Source: an uncultured Verrucomicrobiales bacterium
Lineage (GTDB): Bacteria; Verrucomicrobiota; Verrucomicrobiia; Verrucomicrobiales; Akkermansiaceae
DNA length: 34,126 nt
NCBI GenBank assembly: GCA_937128235.1
Contig: CAKZMG010000120.1
Coordinates: 1-34,126, forward strand
Direction: 5' to 3'
In this document: in pieces, positions 6,607-13,052 of the stretch
How positions within the stretch are numbered: position 1 is the first letter of the stretch
Layout of the letters: every line of letters starts with the position of its first letter
Position numbers and translations under genes: made by a program
The notes under the pieces: model-generated
Database searches by the model: none
What the model was told of the DNA's origin: nothing
Seen by the model: only the letters and a program-made list of their open reading frames with translations

Positions 6607-8295
6607 CTACAACTTAAACATCCCTCCACCTTTTTTGCCAAGTAGAACGAATGCTCCTATGATAGCTACGGCTAAGAATGCCATTGCCCAGACACCGAGT
6701 GCGGCGGCTACTTCGTGCCCGTTTCCTAGCATACTGAGTAGAGCATAAATTGCCTTAGTGATAGGATAATGCTCGGTCTGCTGAGCGAGGATGAGACTGT
6801 CTGATACCTCTAACATAGCGAATGCAAACGCTAAGATAGCACCCGCAGCTAAGCTAGATCCGATGAGTGGTAGCCCCACTCTCATGAAAGTGCGCTTTGG
6901 GCTAGCCCCCATGGTCATGGCGGCTTCTTCTAGCACTGGATCACTCTGCTGTAGTCCTGCCACCGCGGCTCTTACCACGAACGGTAATCTACGCACCGCG
7001 TATGCGAGGATAAGCAGAAACATCGGGTCTCCTGTCGCTCCCACTAGCCAGCTAAATGATCCCTCACTTAGCGCTCGGTAACCGAATGCCAGAACGAGAC
7101 CAGGAACTGCAAGAGGTAACATCATCAGAGCATCCACTACATTTCTGCCCCAGATCGTACTTCTAACAATCACCCATGCGATGGCTAATCCTAAGATCAC
7201 ATTGAGGAATGTGGCACCGAGTGAATAGACCAGACTATTCTTGATACTGCCTACTACTACCGGATGACCTAGACCTTCGCTGTAGTGTGCCATGGTCATG
7301 CTTTCTGGGAAAATGGTGCCATACCAGTCTCCAGAAACGGAGAGGAACATTACCCCGAAATGAGGAACAGCGGCGATTACAAACACAAGCATGAAGAGTC
7401 CAGAAACGAGCCATCCTTGCGGTCCCGTGAGAGTTTTCTGTGAATATCTAGCCTTTGGTCTGGGCGAAGTTCCTAGGTTGTTTTTCCCGAGCAATAATTT
7501 ACTCACCGCAAAGACTACCAAAGAAATCACTAACATCACTGCCACTAATGCATACGGTGTAGGATTCCCCGAGAGATCCTTGATTCCATCATAGATCTGC
7601 ACAGGTGCAACTCGGGTGTAGTCAAATACGAGCGGAACACCGAGCTCCGTGAATGACCAGATAAAGACGATCGCTCCACCAGCAAAGATACCTGGCATAC
7701 AGAGGGGCATGGTGATTTTCCTAAATCTTTTCCATGGCGATGCCCCGAGATTCTGCGCTGCTTGCTCCATCGCTGGGTCCAACTTATTAAGTGCCGCGAG
7801 GACATTCATAAACAAGATCGGATACAAGTGCAGAGCGTTCATCATGACCACTCCCCAGAATTTACTTTTACCCAGCCAGTCAGTGGGAGCAGCTGCATCC
7901 ATCATCCCGAAATCAATTAGCAAGGCATTCAGCGCTCCCTGAACTCCAAGAATATGCTTCACCCCCACAGCTCCCACGAATGGTGGAAGCACGAGCGGTG
8001 CTAGGATCAAAATAGATAACCATTTTTTCCCTGGAAATACCCAGCGGTAGGCAGCGAGTGCTAGTGGGAGAGCTATTAAGAACGTCACTATCGTGCTAGT
8101 CGTGCCTAACAAAAAAGCATTCCATAAACCTTGAAGATAGTTCGGGTTAGCAAACACCGTGAACACATAGTCCCAGGTGAAACCCTCGTCACCAGTGAAG
8201 GCTACTTTTAAAATATCGATGACTGGATAGAGAAAGAAAACACCAAAAAATAGTGTTACTATCACAGTAATAATTGTCGCGCGTCTATTATTCAT
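6607..8295 (-). CDS. ABC transporter permease, fused double domain, ferric-iron (FbpB) type
   Basis: This 562-residue inner-membrane protein contains two binding-protein-dependent permease halves in one chain, as in FbpB/SfuB iron(III) permeases. The two cytoplasmic EAA loops that dock on the ATPase are visible: EQAAQNLGASPWKRF at 177-191 and EEAAMTMGASPKRTF at 456-470. Hydrophobic segments before and after each loop suggest about twelve transmembrane helices, with a hydrophilic linker near 271-293. It is the last gene of an operon with the binding protein (15 bases upstream) and the ATPase. Length is normal for the family. Iron(III) is the best guess because of the fused architecture; 2-aminoethylphosphonate or thiamine transporters have a similar layout and remain possible. 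Confidence 0.85.
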   Translation of the reverse strand: MNNRRATIITVIVTLFFGVFFLYPVIDILKVAFTGDEGFTWDYVFTVFANPNYLQGLWNAFLLGTTSTIVTFLIALPLALAAYRWVFPGKKWLSILILAPLVLPPFVGAVGVKHILGVQGALNALLIDFGMMDAAAPTDWLGKSKFWGVVMMNALHLYPILFMNVLAALNKLDPAMEQAAQNLGASPWKRFRKITMPLCMPGIFAGGAIVFIWSFTELGVPLVFDYTRVAPVQIYDGIKDLSGNPTPYALVAVMLVISLVVFAVSKLLLGKNNLGTSPRPKARYSQKTLTGPQGWLVSGLFMLVFVIAAVPHFGVMFLSVSGDWYGTIFPESMTMAHYSEGLGHPVVVGSIKNSLVYSLGATFLNVILGLAIAWVIVRSTIWGRNVVDALMMLPLAVPGLVLAFGYRALSEGSFSWLVGATGDPMFLLILAYAVRRLPFVVRAAVAGLQQSDPVLEEAAMTMGASPKRTFMRVGLPLIGSSLAAGAILAFAFAMLEVSDSLILAQQTEHYPITKAIYALLSMLGNGHEVAAALGVWAMAFLAVAIIGAFVLLGKKGGGMFKL

Positions 8296-8309
8296 CCTAT
8301 TACTAAATT

Positions 8310-9842
8310 TTATCTATTCTGTCTGGCTAACTTCTGTGAGTCAGCATACGAGCGACGAAAGATCGCAGCGAGCCTGTTGAGTTTGTCGAGTACTCGAAGA
8401 GATTCTTTCTTAGTGCTCTTTTTGTTTAGAAGTCTTTTCAGCTCGTAGGTTTTCTTATACGAAAACAAGCGCACTTCATTGAAATTTTCTAACGCTAACG
8501 GAGGCATCACACCGTCCTCATCTGAATGTTCTATCAGCGTCTGCCATGCATCGGTAAGCTCATCATGGGTATCAATACACATTACCTTGATGGCATGGCG
8601 CATCGCATTAAAGAGTGTCCCAGTCAGCTCAGGCTTGTAGATGAAATCAGGCTTCCCTTTATATGGCAAGATCTCCGGATCTGTAAAATACGCCAACCTA
8701 TCTTCTGTGTAGAGATCTGGTCTCACAGGCAATCTCCGCAGAGCATGATGCTTAGGTCCATTCGGTGATCCAGGCTTATTATTCCAAATCAGCTGCCCAT
8801 GATCAGAGAGCAGAAATTCTACAAACGCCTGCGCTAACTTATCATTCTTAGCTCCCCTGAGAACAGCCACTGGATCCACACTCGTGCTCGTTCCTCCACT
8901 AGGAGTGACCCATTGCAGACGACTACTACCATCGGATTTTTTTAATTTCTCATTATAAGTCCTACCGTAAAAATCCACACACATCCCAGCCACTGCATCA
9001 CCTTGAGCCACATCATGCGGGATCTTGCTTGCGCTGTCAGTGAAGTAGCGCGCATTGGCAGATATTTTCTGAATCAACTGGAACCCTTTCGTCCAGCCCT
9101 GGCTCTTAGCTCGATCAATCATGTGCGCATGGCTCTCACCAGGCTCACGCTCAATCGTCTGTAGCTCATCATGTATTTTCTGCTGAATTAGCATTTCAAA
9201 TGCCTTCGCCACACTCCCACTCTTCGTAGGATCTGCCAGTGCTACGTGTCCGAAATATTTAGGATCGCCCAGATCATCCCAGGACTTGGGAGCTTCTAGT
9301 CCAAGCCTCGCCAGACCATCTACGTTATAACAGATACCAAATCTTGATAAACACACACCCACCCAGAGATGGTCTTTTCCGTAACAATCTTCTCCAGTGA
9401 AATTTTGCTTTATCCCCTTCTCTTCATCAAACCACTCCTTGCGACTCTCGAATACATCTAGCTTCTGGAGCCTGCCCTTGGATGCCATTTTCTTAAATAA
9501 ATAATCACCACCTCCGAACAAGACATCTATACCGATCCCCTCATCACCGCGCTCATCTGCTCTGCTGAAATCTCCGTCTAAAATCAAACGTATCTCACTC
9601 GTTCCACCCGGTGTGCGCCAGTCCATGTAAACTGTCTCGCCCGTTTTTTCTTTCCAGTGAGCTGCGAATGCTTCACCGAACTCCCGCCGAATCGTCTCAT
9701 TATGTGGCGTCATAATGATGAGCCGCGTGTCCGCCTCATCCGCATCAAATGGCTCACCTTTCTGGAGGAGCAACGGAGCTACTGCCACGAAAAACAGAGC
9801 TAACAGCACATAGACCTCATTTCTTGCAAACTTCTTGATCAT
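8310..9842 (-). CDS. ABC transporter substrate-binding protein, membrane-anchored and C-terminally extended
   Basis: This 510-residue protein is the extracytoplasmic binding protein of the importer. Residues 11-28 are a hydrophobic helix after a basic start (MIKKFARNE), with no lipobox Cys and no clear A-x-A cleavage site, so it may stay as an N-terminal anchor. The family-1 binding-protein core runs from RLIIMTPHNE to about residue 400: IDVLFGGGDYLFKKM, GVCLSRFGICYN, PKSWDDLGDPKYFGHVALAD, GSVAKAFEMLI and SVDPVAVLRGAKN. The core usually needs about 320-350 residues; here a charged, helical tail (about 420-510, rich in Lys, Arg and Leu) follows. Its start overlaps the ATPase stop by 4 bases. 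The ligand is not determined; ferric iron is inferred from the permease type. Confidence 0.83.
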   Translation of the reverse strand: MIKKFARNEVYVLLALFFVAVAPLLLQKGEPFDADEADTRLIIMTPHNETIRREFGEAFAAHWKEKTGETVYMDWRTPGGTSEIRLILDGDFSRADERGDEGIGIDVLFGGGDYLFKKMASKGRLQKLDVFESRKEWFDEEKGIKQNFTGEDCYGKDHLWVGVCLSRFGICYNVDGLARLGLEAPKSWDDLGDPKYFGHVALADPTKSGSVAKAFEMLIQQKIHDELQTIEREPGESHAHMIDRAKSQGWTKGFQLIQKISANARYFTDSASKIPHDVAQGDAVAGMCVDFYGRTYNEKLKKSDGSSRLQWVTPSGGTSTSVDPVAVLRGAKNDKLAQAFVEFLLSDHGQLIWNNKPGSPNGPKHHALRRLPVRPDLYTEDRLAYFTDPEILPYKGKPDFIYKPELTGTLFNAMRHAIKVMCIDTHDELTDAWQTLIEHSDEDGVMPPLALENFNEVRLFSYKKTYELKRLLNKKSTKKESLRVLDKLNRLAAIFRRSYADSQKLARQNR

Positions 9843-10930
9843 GGCTTTAGAATCACTACGTCTTGTTGTTTAGCAATAATGGTCACCGCGTCACCTGGCT
9901 CTCTCAGTTTACCGGGATTCATCACCGCAACTTGCAAGTAAACTCCCTCCACACTCTTCATCAGATATTGGATCGTCGCACCCTGGTAAACACGCTGCAA
10001 AACCTTACCTTGAATCTGATTAATCACATCCCCACTATCATCAAATCTCACCACCTCTGGTCGCATCGCAGCCACCACGGAGTCTCCCACCTGTGGCTTC
10101 CAGCCTGGAAGAGTCACCTTGCCTTGCAAAATCTCTCCTGCATCAGAAATCGCGCGCACCACGTATCCCTCATCGTTATCTCTCACGATCCAGTCCACCT
10201 TACCTTTGAGGAAATTCACCTCACCCATAAATGATGCCACATGCTTCGTCTGCGGCTCACGGTAGATCTCCTCCGGGGTCCCTACTTGATCCACCTTTCC
10301 TTTATGAATCACCGCTATCTTATCAGCCACAGAGAGCGCCTCCTCTTGATCATGCGTTACATAAACAGCAGTCAGCCCATATTCCTTTACAATCCGGCGT
10401 ATCTCACCACGCATCTCCACTCTGAGCTGAGCATCCAAGTTTGAAAGGGGCTCATCCAGCAGCAGACATTTAGGTCTCACCACTAGCGCTCTCGCCAGAG
10501 CCACACGCTGTTGCTGTCCACCTGAAAGCTGATCAATCCTTCTATCCTCATAGCCTTCCAGCTGGACACCCTTCAGAGCTTCTAGCGTTCTATCTACTAG
10601 TTCATCGCCATCAATTCCCCGCTCCTCAAGCCCAAATGCCACATTCTCACCTACCGTCATATGCGGCCAGAGAGCGTAGGACTGAAACATCATCGCAGCC
10701 TCACGCTTATGCGTAGGGACATCCGTTATATTTCTCTCTCCAAAATAAATCCTCCCACTATCGGGCTTCTCCAGCCCCGCAATAGATCTCAAAAGTGTCG
10801 TCTTACCACAGCCACTTGCACCTAGCAAAAAGAACAACTCACCCTCCGCCACGCGCAAGCTCACATCGTCCAGCGCAACCACCTCTTTGCCATAAGTTTT
10901 CTTCAGTCTATCTACTCGTATCGCATCCAT
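9839..10930 (-). CDS. ABC transporter ATP-binding protein, FbpC/PotA type
   Basis: This 363-residue protein is the motor of the importer. Walker A is GASGCGKT at 37-44, the Q-loop Gln is at 83, the signature LSGGQQQR at 135-142, Walker B LLLDEP at 156-161, and the switch His at 193 in VTHDQEEA. After residue 240 comes a TOBE-like regulatory domain (GEVNFLKGKV, then AAMRPEVVRF), as in FbpC, PotA and MalK-type ATPases. It is the first gene of the minus-strand operon; its stop overlaps the next start in ATGA. There is no Shine-Dalgarno sequence before the ATG, and the best promoter candidate lies directly upstream, so the mRNA may be leaderless. Order ATPase, binding protein, permease is less common than binding protein first. 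Confidence 0.9.
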   Translation of the reverse strand: MDAIRVDRLKKTYGKEVVALDDVSLRVAEGELFFLLGASGCGKTTLLRSIAGLEKPDSGRIYFGERNITDVPTHKREAAMMFQSYALWPHMTVGENVAFGLEERGIDGDELVDRTLEALKGVQLEGYEDRRIDQLSGGQQQRVALARALVVRPKCLLLDEPLSNLDAQLRVEMRGEIRRIVKEYGLTAVYVTHDQEEALSVADKIAVIHKGKVDQVGTPEEIYREPQTKHVASFMGEVNFLKGKVDWIVRDNDEGYVVRAISDAGEILQGKVTLPGWKPQVGDSVVAAMRPEVVRFDDSGDVINQIQGKVLQRVYQGATIQYLMKSVEGVYLQVAVMNPGKLREPGDAVTIIAKQQDVVILKP

Positions 10931-10938
10931 TGGCAGTG

Positions 10939-10966
10939 GTTATACATAGTCGAAAAAAACAATCAA
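10939..10966 (-). promoter_or_regulatory. Candidate promoter of the ABC importer operon
   Basis: On the minus strand TTGATT (10966-10961) and TATAAC (10944-10939) are 16 bases apart, resembling sigma-70 -35 and -10 boxes. Transcription would start about 2 bases before the ATPase ATG at 10930. This implies a leaderless mRNA, which fits the missing Shine-Dalgarno sequence. Not tested against background frequency of such matches. Confidence 0.45.
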
Positions 10967-11002
10967 CCCCCTTGACTAGAGAATGGTGAAAAAAAATTTA
11001 AA

Positions 11003-11024
11003 GCTAAATATAGGCTAAATATTA
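11003..11024. repeat. Tandem 11-bp direct repeat upstream of the ABC operon
   Basis: GCTAAATAT occurs at 11003-11011 and again at 11014-11022, 11 bases apart, so both copies face the same side of the helix. The pair lies about 40-60 bases upstream of the candidate -35 box of the ABC operon and about 32 bases beyond the 3' end of tRNA-Leu(CAA). It could be a regulator-binding site or an AT-rich UP element. Confidence 0.4.
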
Positions 11025-11055
11025 GTTTAAAAAAAACAAACCGAATCAAGAAAAA

Positions 11056-11136
11056 TACCGGCGGTGGGAATCGAACCCACACTCCATAGGAACTCGATTT
11101 TGAGTCGAGCGCGTCTACCAATTCCGCCACACCGGC
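11056..11136 (-). tRNA. tRNA-Leu (anticodon CAA)
   Basis: The minus strand gives an 81-base class II tRNA. The D-arm region GGCGGAATTGGTAGACGC is typical of bacterial tRNA-Leu. The anticodon arm is CTCGA-CTCAAAA-TCGAG, so the anticodon is CAA and reads UUG. A short variable arm (TCC-TAT-GGA) and a T-arm GTGGG-TTCGATT-CCCAC follow. The acceptor stem GCCGGTG pairs with CGCCGGT, with G1-U72 and T6-G67 wobbles, and A73. CCA is not encoded. Upstream, TTGACA at 11191-11196 on the minus strand is a perfect -35 match, but no good -10 sits at the right distance. Confidence 0.95.
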
Positions 11137-11213
11137 ATAGATTGTGTGTTGTTAGAAAAGCGTGCCGCATCCTGAGCATTTCTACCAGAATGTCAAAGCT
11201 AAGATTCTAAAAT

Positions 11214-11759
11214 TTACCGAGACGACTTATCCTTTGGCAGCAGCCCCAAAAACTTATCTGCAAATTTAATCGCTGGTCCATACTTCAGTTGGCTGATCGT
11301 CTCACCCACCTTGCTTGCAAAAATCGCAAAATCTTGCAGCTCATTCATCTGCTCATGGAAGGCCTTCCCCTCCACACTCTTGACCTGCTTGCTCCGCTCC
11401 GCACAGCCTTTCAGCAGCTCCACCGCTGGGTCTATCTCTCTCCGCTTTCGCTCGCGCAGAACAATAGTAAACACCTTCCAGACATCCTTCTCTGCCTCAA
11501 AAAACTCTTTCCTTTCACCCTTCTTCACCACTATTTTTACCAGCCCCCAGCCCACTAATTCCTTTAAATTCGTGTGGGCATTCCCACGGCTGATTTGCAG
11601 TTCCTCCATGCACTGATCCGTACTAATAGGCTCCGGACTTATCATCAGTAAGGCATGCACCTGTGCCATCGTTCTACTAATCCCCCAGCTAGTACCCAAG
11701 GCTCCCCACTGTGAAATAAAATCATCCTTCGCTGCTATAAAATCGTCTGTCGCGCTCAT
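11214..11759 (-). CDS. GbsR/MarR-family transcriptional regulator
   Basis: This protein of 181 residues (from the ATG at 11759) resembles GbsR-type regulators, a MarR-like winged-helix family known for control of osmoprotectant uptake and choline metabolism. The N-terminus ATDDFIAAKDDFISQWGALG and SWGISRTMAQVHALLMIS are the family's dimerisation/helix pattern; then comes the helix-turn-helix ISTDQCMEELQISRGNAHTNL and a wing (VVKKGERKEFFEAE), with a long helical C-terminus. The frame is open to an ATG at 11795, but that start would place a palindrome, probably the operator, inside the gene; 11759 gives the family's usual N-terminus. It lies between tRNA-Leu(CAA) and a toxin-antitoxin remnant. 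No osmoprotectant transporter is adjacent, so its target is unknown. Confidence 0.8.
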   Translation of the reverse strand: MSATDDFIAAKDDFISQWGALGTSWGISRTMAQVHALLMISPEPISTDQCMEELQISRGNAHTNLKELVGWGLVKIVVKKGERKEFFEAEKDVWKVFTIVLRERKRREIDPAVELLKGCAERSKQVKSVEGKAFHEQMNELQDFAIFASKVGETISQLKYGPAIKFADKFLGLLPKDKSSR

Positions 11760-11766
11760 GGTTTCA

Positions 11767-11783
11767 ATACTTACTGAAAGTAT
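11767..11783. promoter_or_regulatory. Palindrome before the GbsR-like gene, candidate autoregulatory operator
   Basis: ATACTT-ACTGA-AAGTAT is a perfect 6-bp inverted repeat with a 5-base spacer, 7 bases upstream of the preferred ATG at 11759. Its size and place match an operator for a dimeric winged-helix regulator that represses its own gene. Confidence 0.5.
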
Positions 11784-11795
11784 CCTACAACACAA

Positions 11796-12036
11796 GAAAA
11801 ATAAATGAACTGAAAAGCCAGCAAGAAACGACCTTCACTCCATATCCTCCCTGAAAGCATAAATCCTCAAAAACAAGACGCATAAGACCTATACTCTCAA
11901 CCCAAGCAAAATTCTGCCCATTCTGTTAATTTTGTATGAAACCCATAGCTATCCTGATCACTAGAATTCATATTCCCTTTTTATCAATAATAGCATGGAT
12001 AGCAACGAGGGTCAGCCATAGAATCTCTGCTAAAAA
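11796..12036. other. Intergenic region without a recognisable gene
   Basis: This AT-rich spacer separates the GbsR-like gene, read leftwards, from the antitoxin gene, read rightwards. I find no ORF with coding character, no RNA gene and no strong hairpin in it. Confidence 0.5.
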
Positions 12037-12064
12037 TTGACACTCCTCGGTATTTCTTTACCTT
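12037..12064 (+). promoter_or_regulatory. Candidate promoter of the toxin-antitoxin pair
   Basis: TTGACA at 12037-12042 is a perfect -35 match. A weak -10 candidate, TACCTT at 12059-12064, lies 16 bases on. Transcription would start at or next to the antitoxin ATG at 12071, again suggesting a leaderless mRNA. The -10 is poor, so confidence is limited. Confidence 0.35.
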
Positions 12065-12070
12065 GCTTGT

Positions 12071-12271
12071 ATGATTACAGTAAAAGAAATTGAAAAAGCT
12101 GTGGGAGAGCTAGATAAGCACGATCTCTCTTCATTCAGAGATTGGTTCACAGTATTTGATCAAACGCAATGGGACGCACAGATTGAACAAGATATAAGCC
12201 AAGGTAAACTAGACAATCTTGCCGCAGAAGCTATCAGCGAACATAAGCAAGGCAATAGCCGCTCACTATGA
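12071..12271 (+). CDS. Antitoxin-like protein of a type II RelE/ParE-like module
   Basis: This 66-residue acidic protein matches the unnamed short antitoxins found before RelE-like toxins. Its hallmark is the block LSSFRDWFTVFDQTQWDAQI followed by EQDISQGKLDNLAAEAI and a short tail, which corresponds to the family pattern of F-x-x-W-F-x-x-F-D, W-D-x-Q-x-E-x-D and G-x-L-D-x-L-A. No DNA-binding domain is obvious in the first 20 residues. Its stop (TGA) overlaps the toxin ATG in ATGA, the normal coupling for such modules. The reading frame is intact, whereas the partner toxin carries a stop codon. It would neutralise the toxin by binding it directly; with the toxin broken it may be a relic or still protect against related toxins. 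Confidence 0.75.
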   Translation: MITVKEIEKAVGELDKHDLSSFRDWFTVFDQTQWDAQIEQDISQGKLDNLAAEAISEHKQGNSRSL

Positions 12272-12522
12272 AGCACGTAGCTACTTCTAAGTTCTGGGAT
12301 GCTTACGACAAACTTCCTAAATCAGTTAGAGTATTAGCAGACAAGAACTACGCCATAATTCAAGTTGATCCATTTCACCCTTCGCTTCACTTTAAGAAGG
12401 TGGGTAAATTTTAGTCTGTTAGAGTAGGAATGAGTTACCTAGCTTTAGGAGTCCGTGAAGACGACGCTATAATTTGGTTTTGGATTGGAACTCACTCCCA
12501 ATACGACAGACTAATCAGCTAA
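12268..12522 (+). pseudogene. RelE/ParE-like toxin interrupted by an in-frame amber codon
   Basis: Read through one stop, the frame encodes 84 residues of a RelE-like toxin: KFWDAYDKLPKSVRVLADK, then FHPSLHFKKVGKF, TAG, and SVRVGMSYLALGV with DDAIIWFWIGTHSQYDRLI. The TAG at 12412-12414 stands exactly where relatives have Trp in KxWSVRVG, so one G-to-A change in TGG explains it. The C-terminal IIWFWIGTHSQYDRL block is typical of this toxin subgroup. RelE-type toxins cleave mRNA in the ribosome; this one should be inactive because it loses its C-terminal half. Alternatives are a sequencing error or amber suppression. The gene overlaps the antitoxin by 4 bases. The amber and the decay beside a mobile-like element suggest a dying module. 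Confidence 0.8.
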
Positions 12523-12578
12523 ACCCGAAATAAATTCAATCCAACAAAAATGCAGAATCGAGTAGCTGACGGAAAGAC

Positions 12579-12746
12579 TTAAGGGAGCTTCTGGCAACCT
12601 GCTTTATGACAGATACGCAGGAAAAATTTTCATTTTCAAGGCGGAAAAAGACCCGCTATCCAAAGATAATGGTTCTTTTTCTAACGAAGAAAATGGAAAT
12701 TTTAACAAGTAGATGGCATAAATGAGGTTGCCAGAAGTTCCCTTAA
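12579..12746. mobile_element. MITE-like element with long imperfect terminal inverted repeats
   Basis: TTAAGGGAGCTTCTGGCAAC at 12579 and its near-perfect inverse ending at 12746 form 22-bp terminal repeats with one mismatch (12579-12600 and 12725-12746). The pairing continues imperfectly inward: 11 of the next 16 positions match, and a CATTTTC/GAAAATG block at 12631-12637 and 12689-12695 also pairs, so most of the 168 bp can fold into one hairpin. TTAA sits at both ends and may be a target duplication around an 18-bp repeat starting GGGAGCTTC. No coding frame is present. The shape is that of a non-autonomous miniature transposon; the parent element is not in this window. Confidence 0.65.
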
Positions 12747-12815
12747 TTACTCATACCATGCATTGATTGAAAAAAATTCTCAGGATACAGTCTATGACCT
12801 CACAAGCCCATATAA

Positions 12816-12843
12816 ATAAAAAAGCCCTTCACAGTGAAGGGCT
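12816..12843 (-). terminator. Rho-independent terminator of tRNA-Leu(UAG)
   Basis: AGCCCTTCAC, one base, GTGAAGGGCT at 12823-12843 forms a perfect 10-bp inverted repeat. On the minus strand it is followed by a run of T, giving a textbook intrinsic terminator 25 bases downstream of the tRNA-Leu(UAG) 3' end. Confidence 0.9.
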
Positions 12844-12867
12844 AAAATTAAAGAACTAAGAAAAAAA

Positions 12868-12949
12868 TACCGAGAACAGGAATCGAACCTGCACGTCCTA
12901 AGACACTTGAACCTAAACCAAGCGCGTCTACCAATTCCGCCATCTCGGC
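12868..12949 (-). tRNA. tRNA-Leu (anticodon UAG)
   Basis: The minus strand holds an 82-base class II tRNA with the tRNA-Leu D-arm GGCGGAATTGGTAGACGC. The anticodon arm is CTTGG-TTTAGGT-TCAAG, giving anticodon UAG, which reads CUA and other CUN codons. The variable arm is GTC-TTAG-GAC and the T-arm GCAGG-TTCGATT-CCTGT. The acceptor stem GCCGAGA pairs with TCTCGGT, again with a G1-U72 wobble, and A73. CCA is not encoded. It has its own terminator at 12816-12843. Confidence 0.96.
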
Positions 12950-12968
12950 TTTTTTTCTTGGGAGCGGC

Positions 12969-12996
12969 AATCTACCCAATTTCGGACAGTTTGCAA
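12969..12996 (-). promoter_or_regulatory. Candidate promoter of tRNA-Leu(UAG)
   Basis: On the minus strand TTGCAA (12996-12991) and TAGATT (12974-12969) lie 16 bases apart. Transcription would begin near 12962, about 13 bases before the mature tRNA 5' end. Each box matches the sigma-70 consensus at four positions. Confidence 0.45.
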
Positions 12997-13052
12997 CACT
13001 TTATTTGAGTTTATTTGACTTATTTTCAAATTCAGCCGCGCTATTAGCCTCA

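Noticed and set aside
11056-12949. Unusual G1-U72 wobble in both tRNA-Leu genes
   Set aside because: G1-U72 also occurs in some ordinary bacterial tRNA-Leu genes, so I do not treat it as novel.
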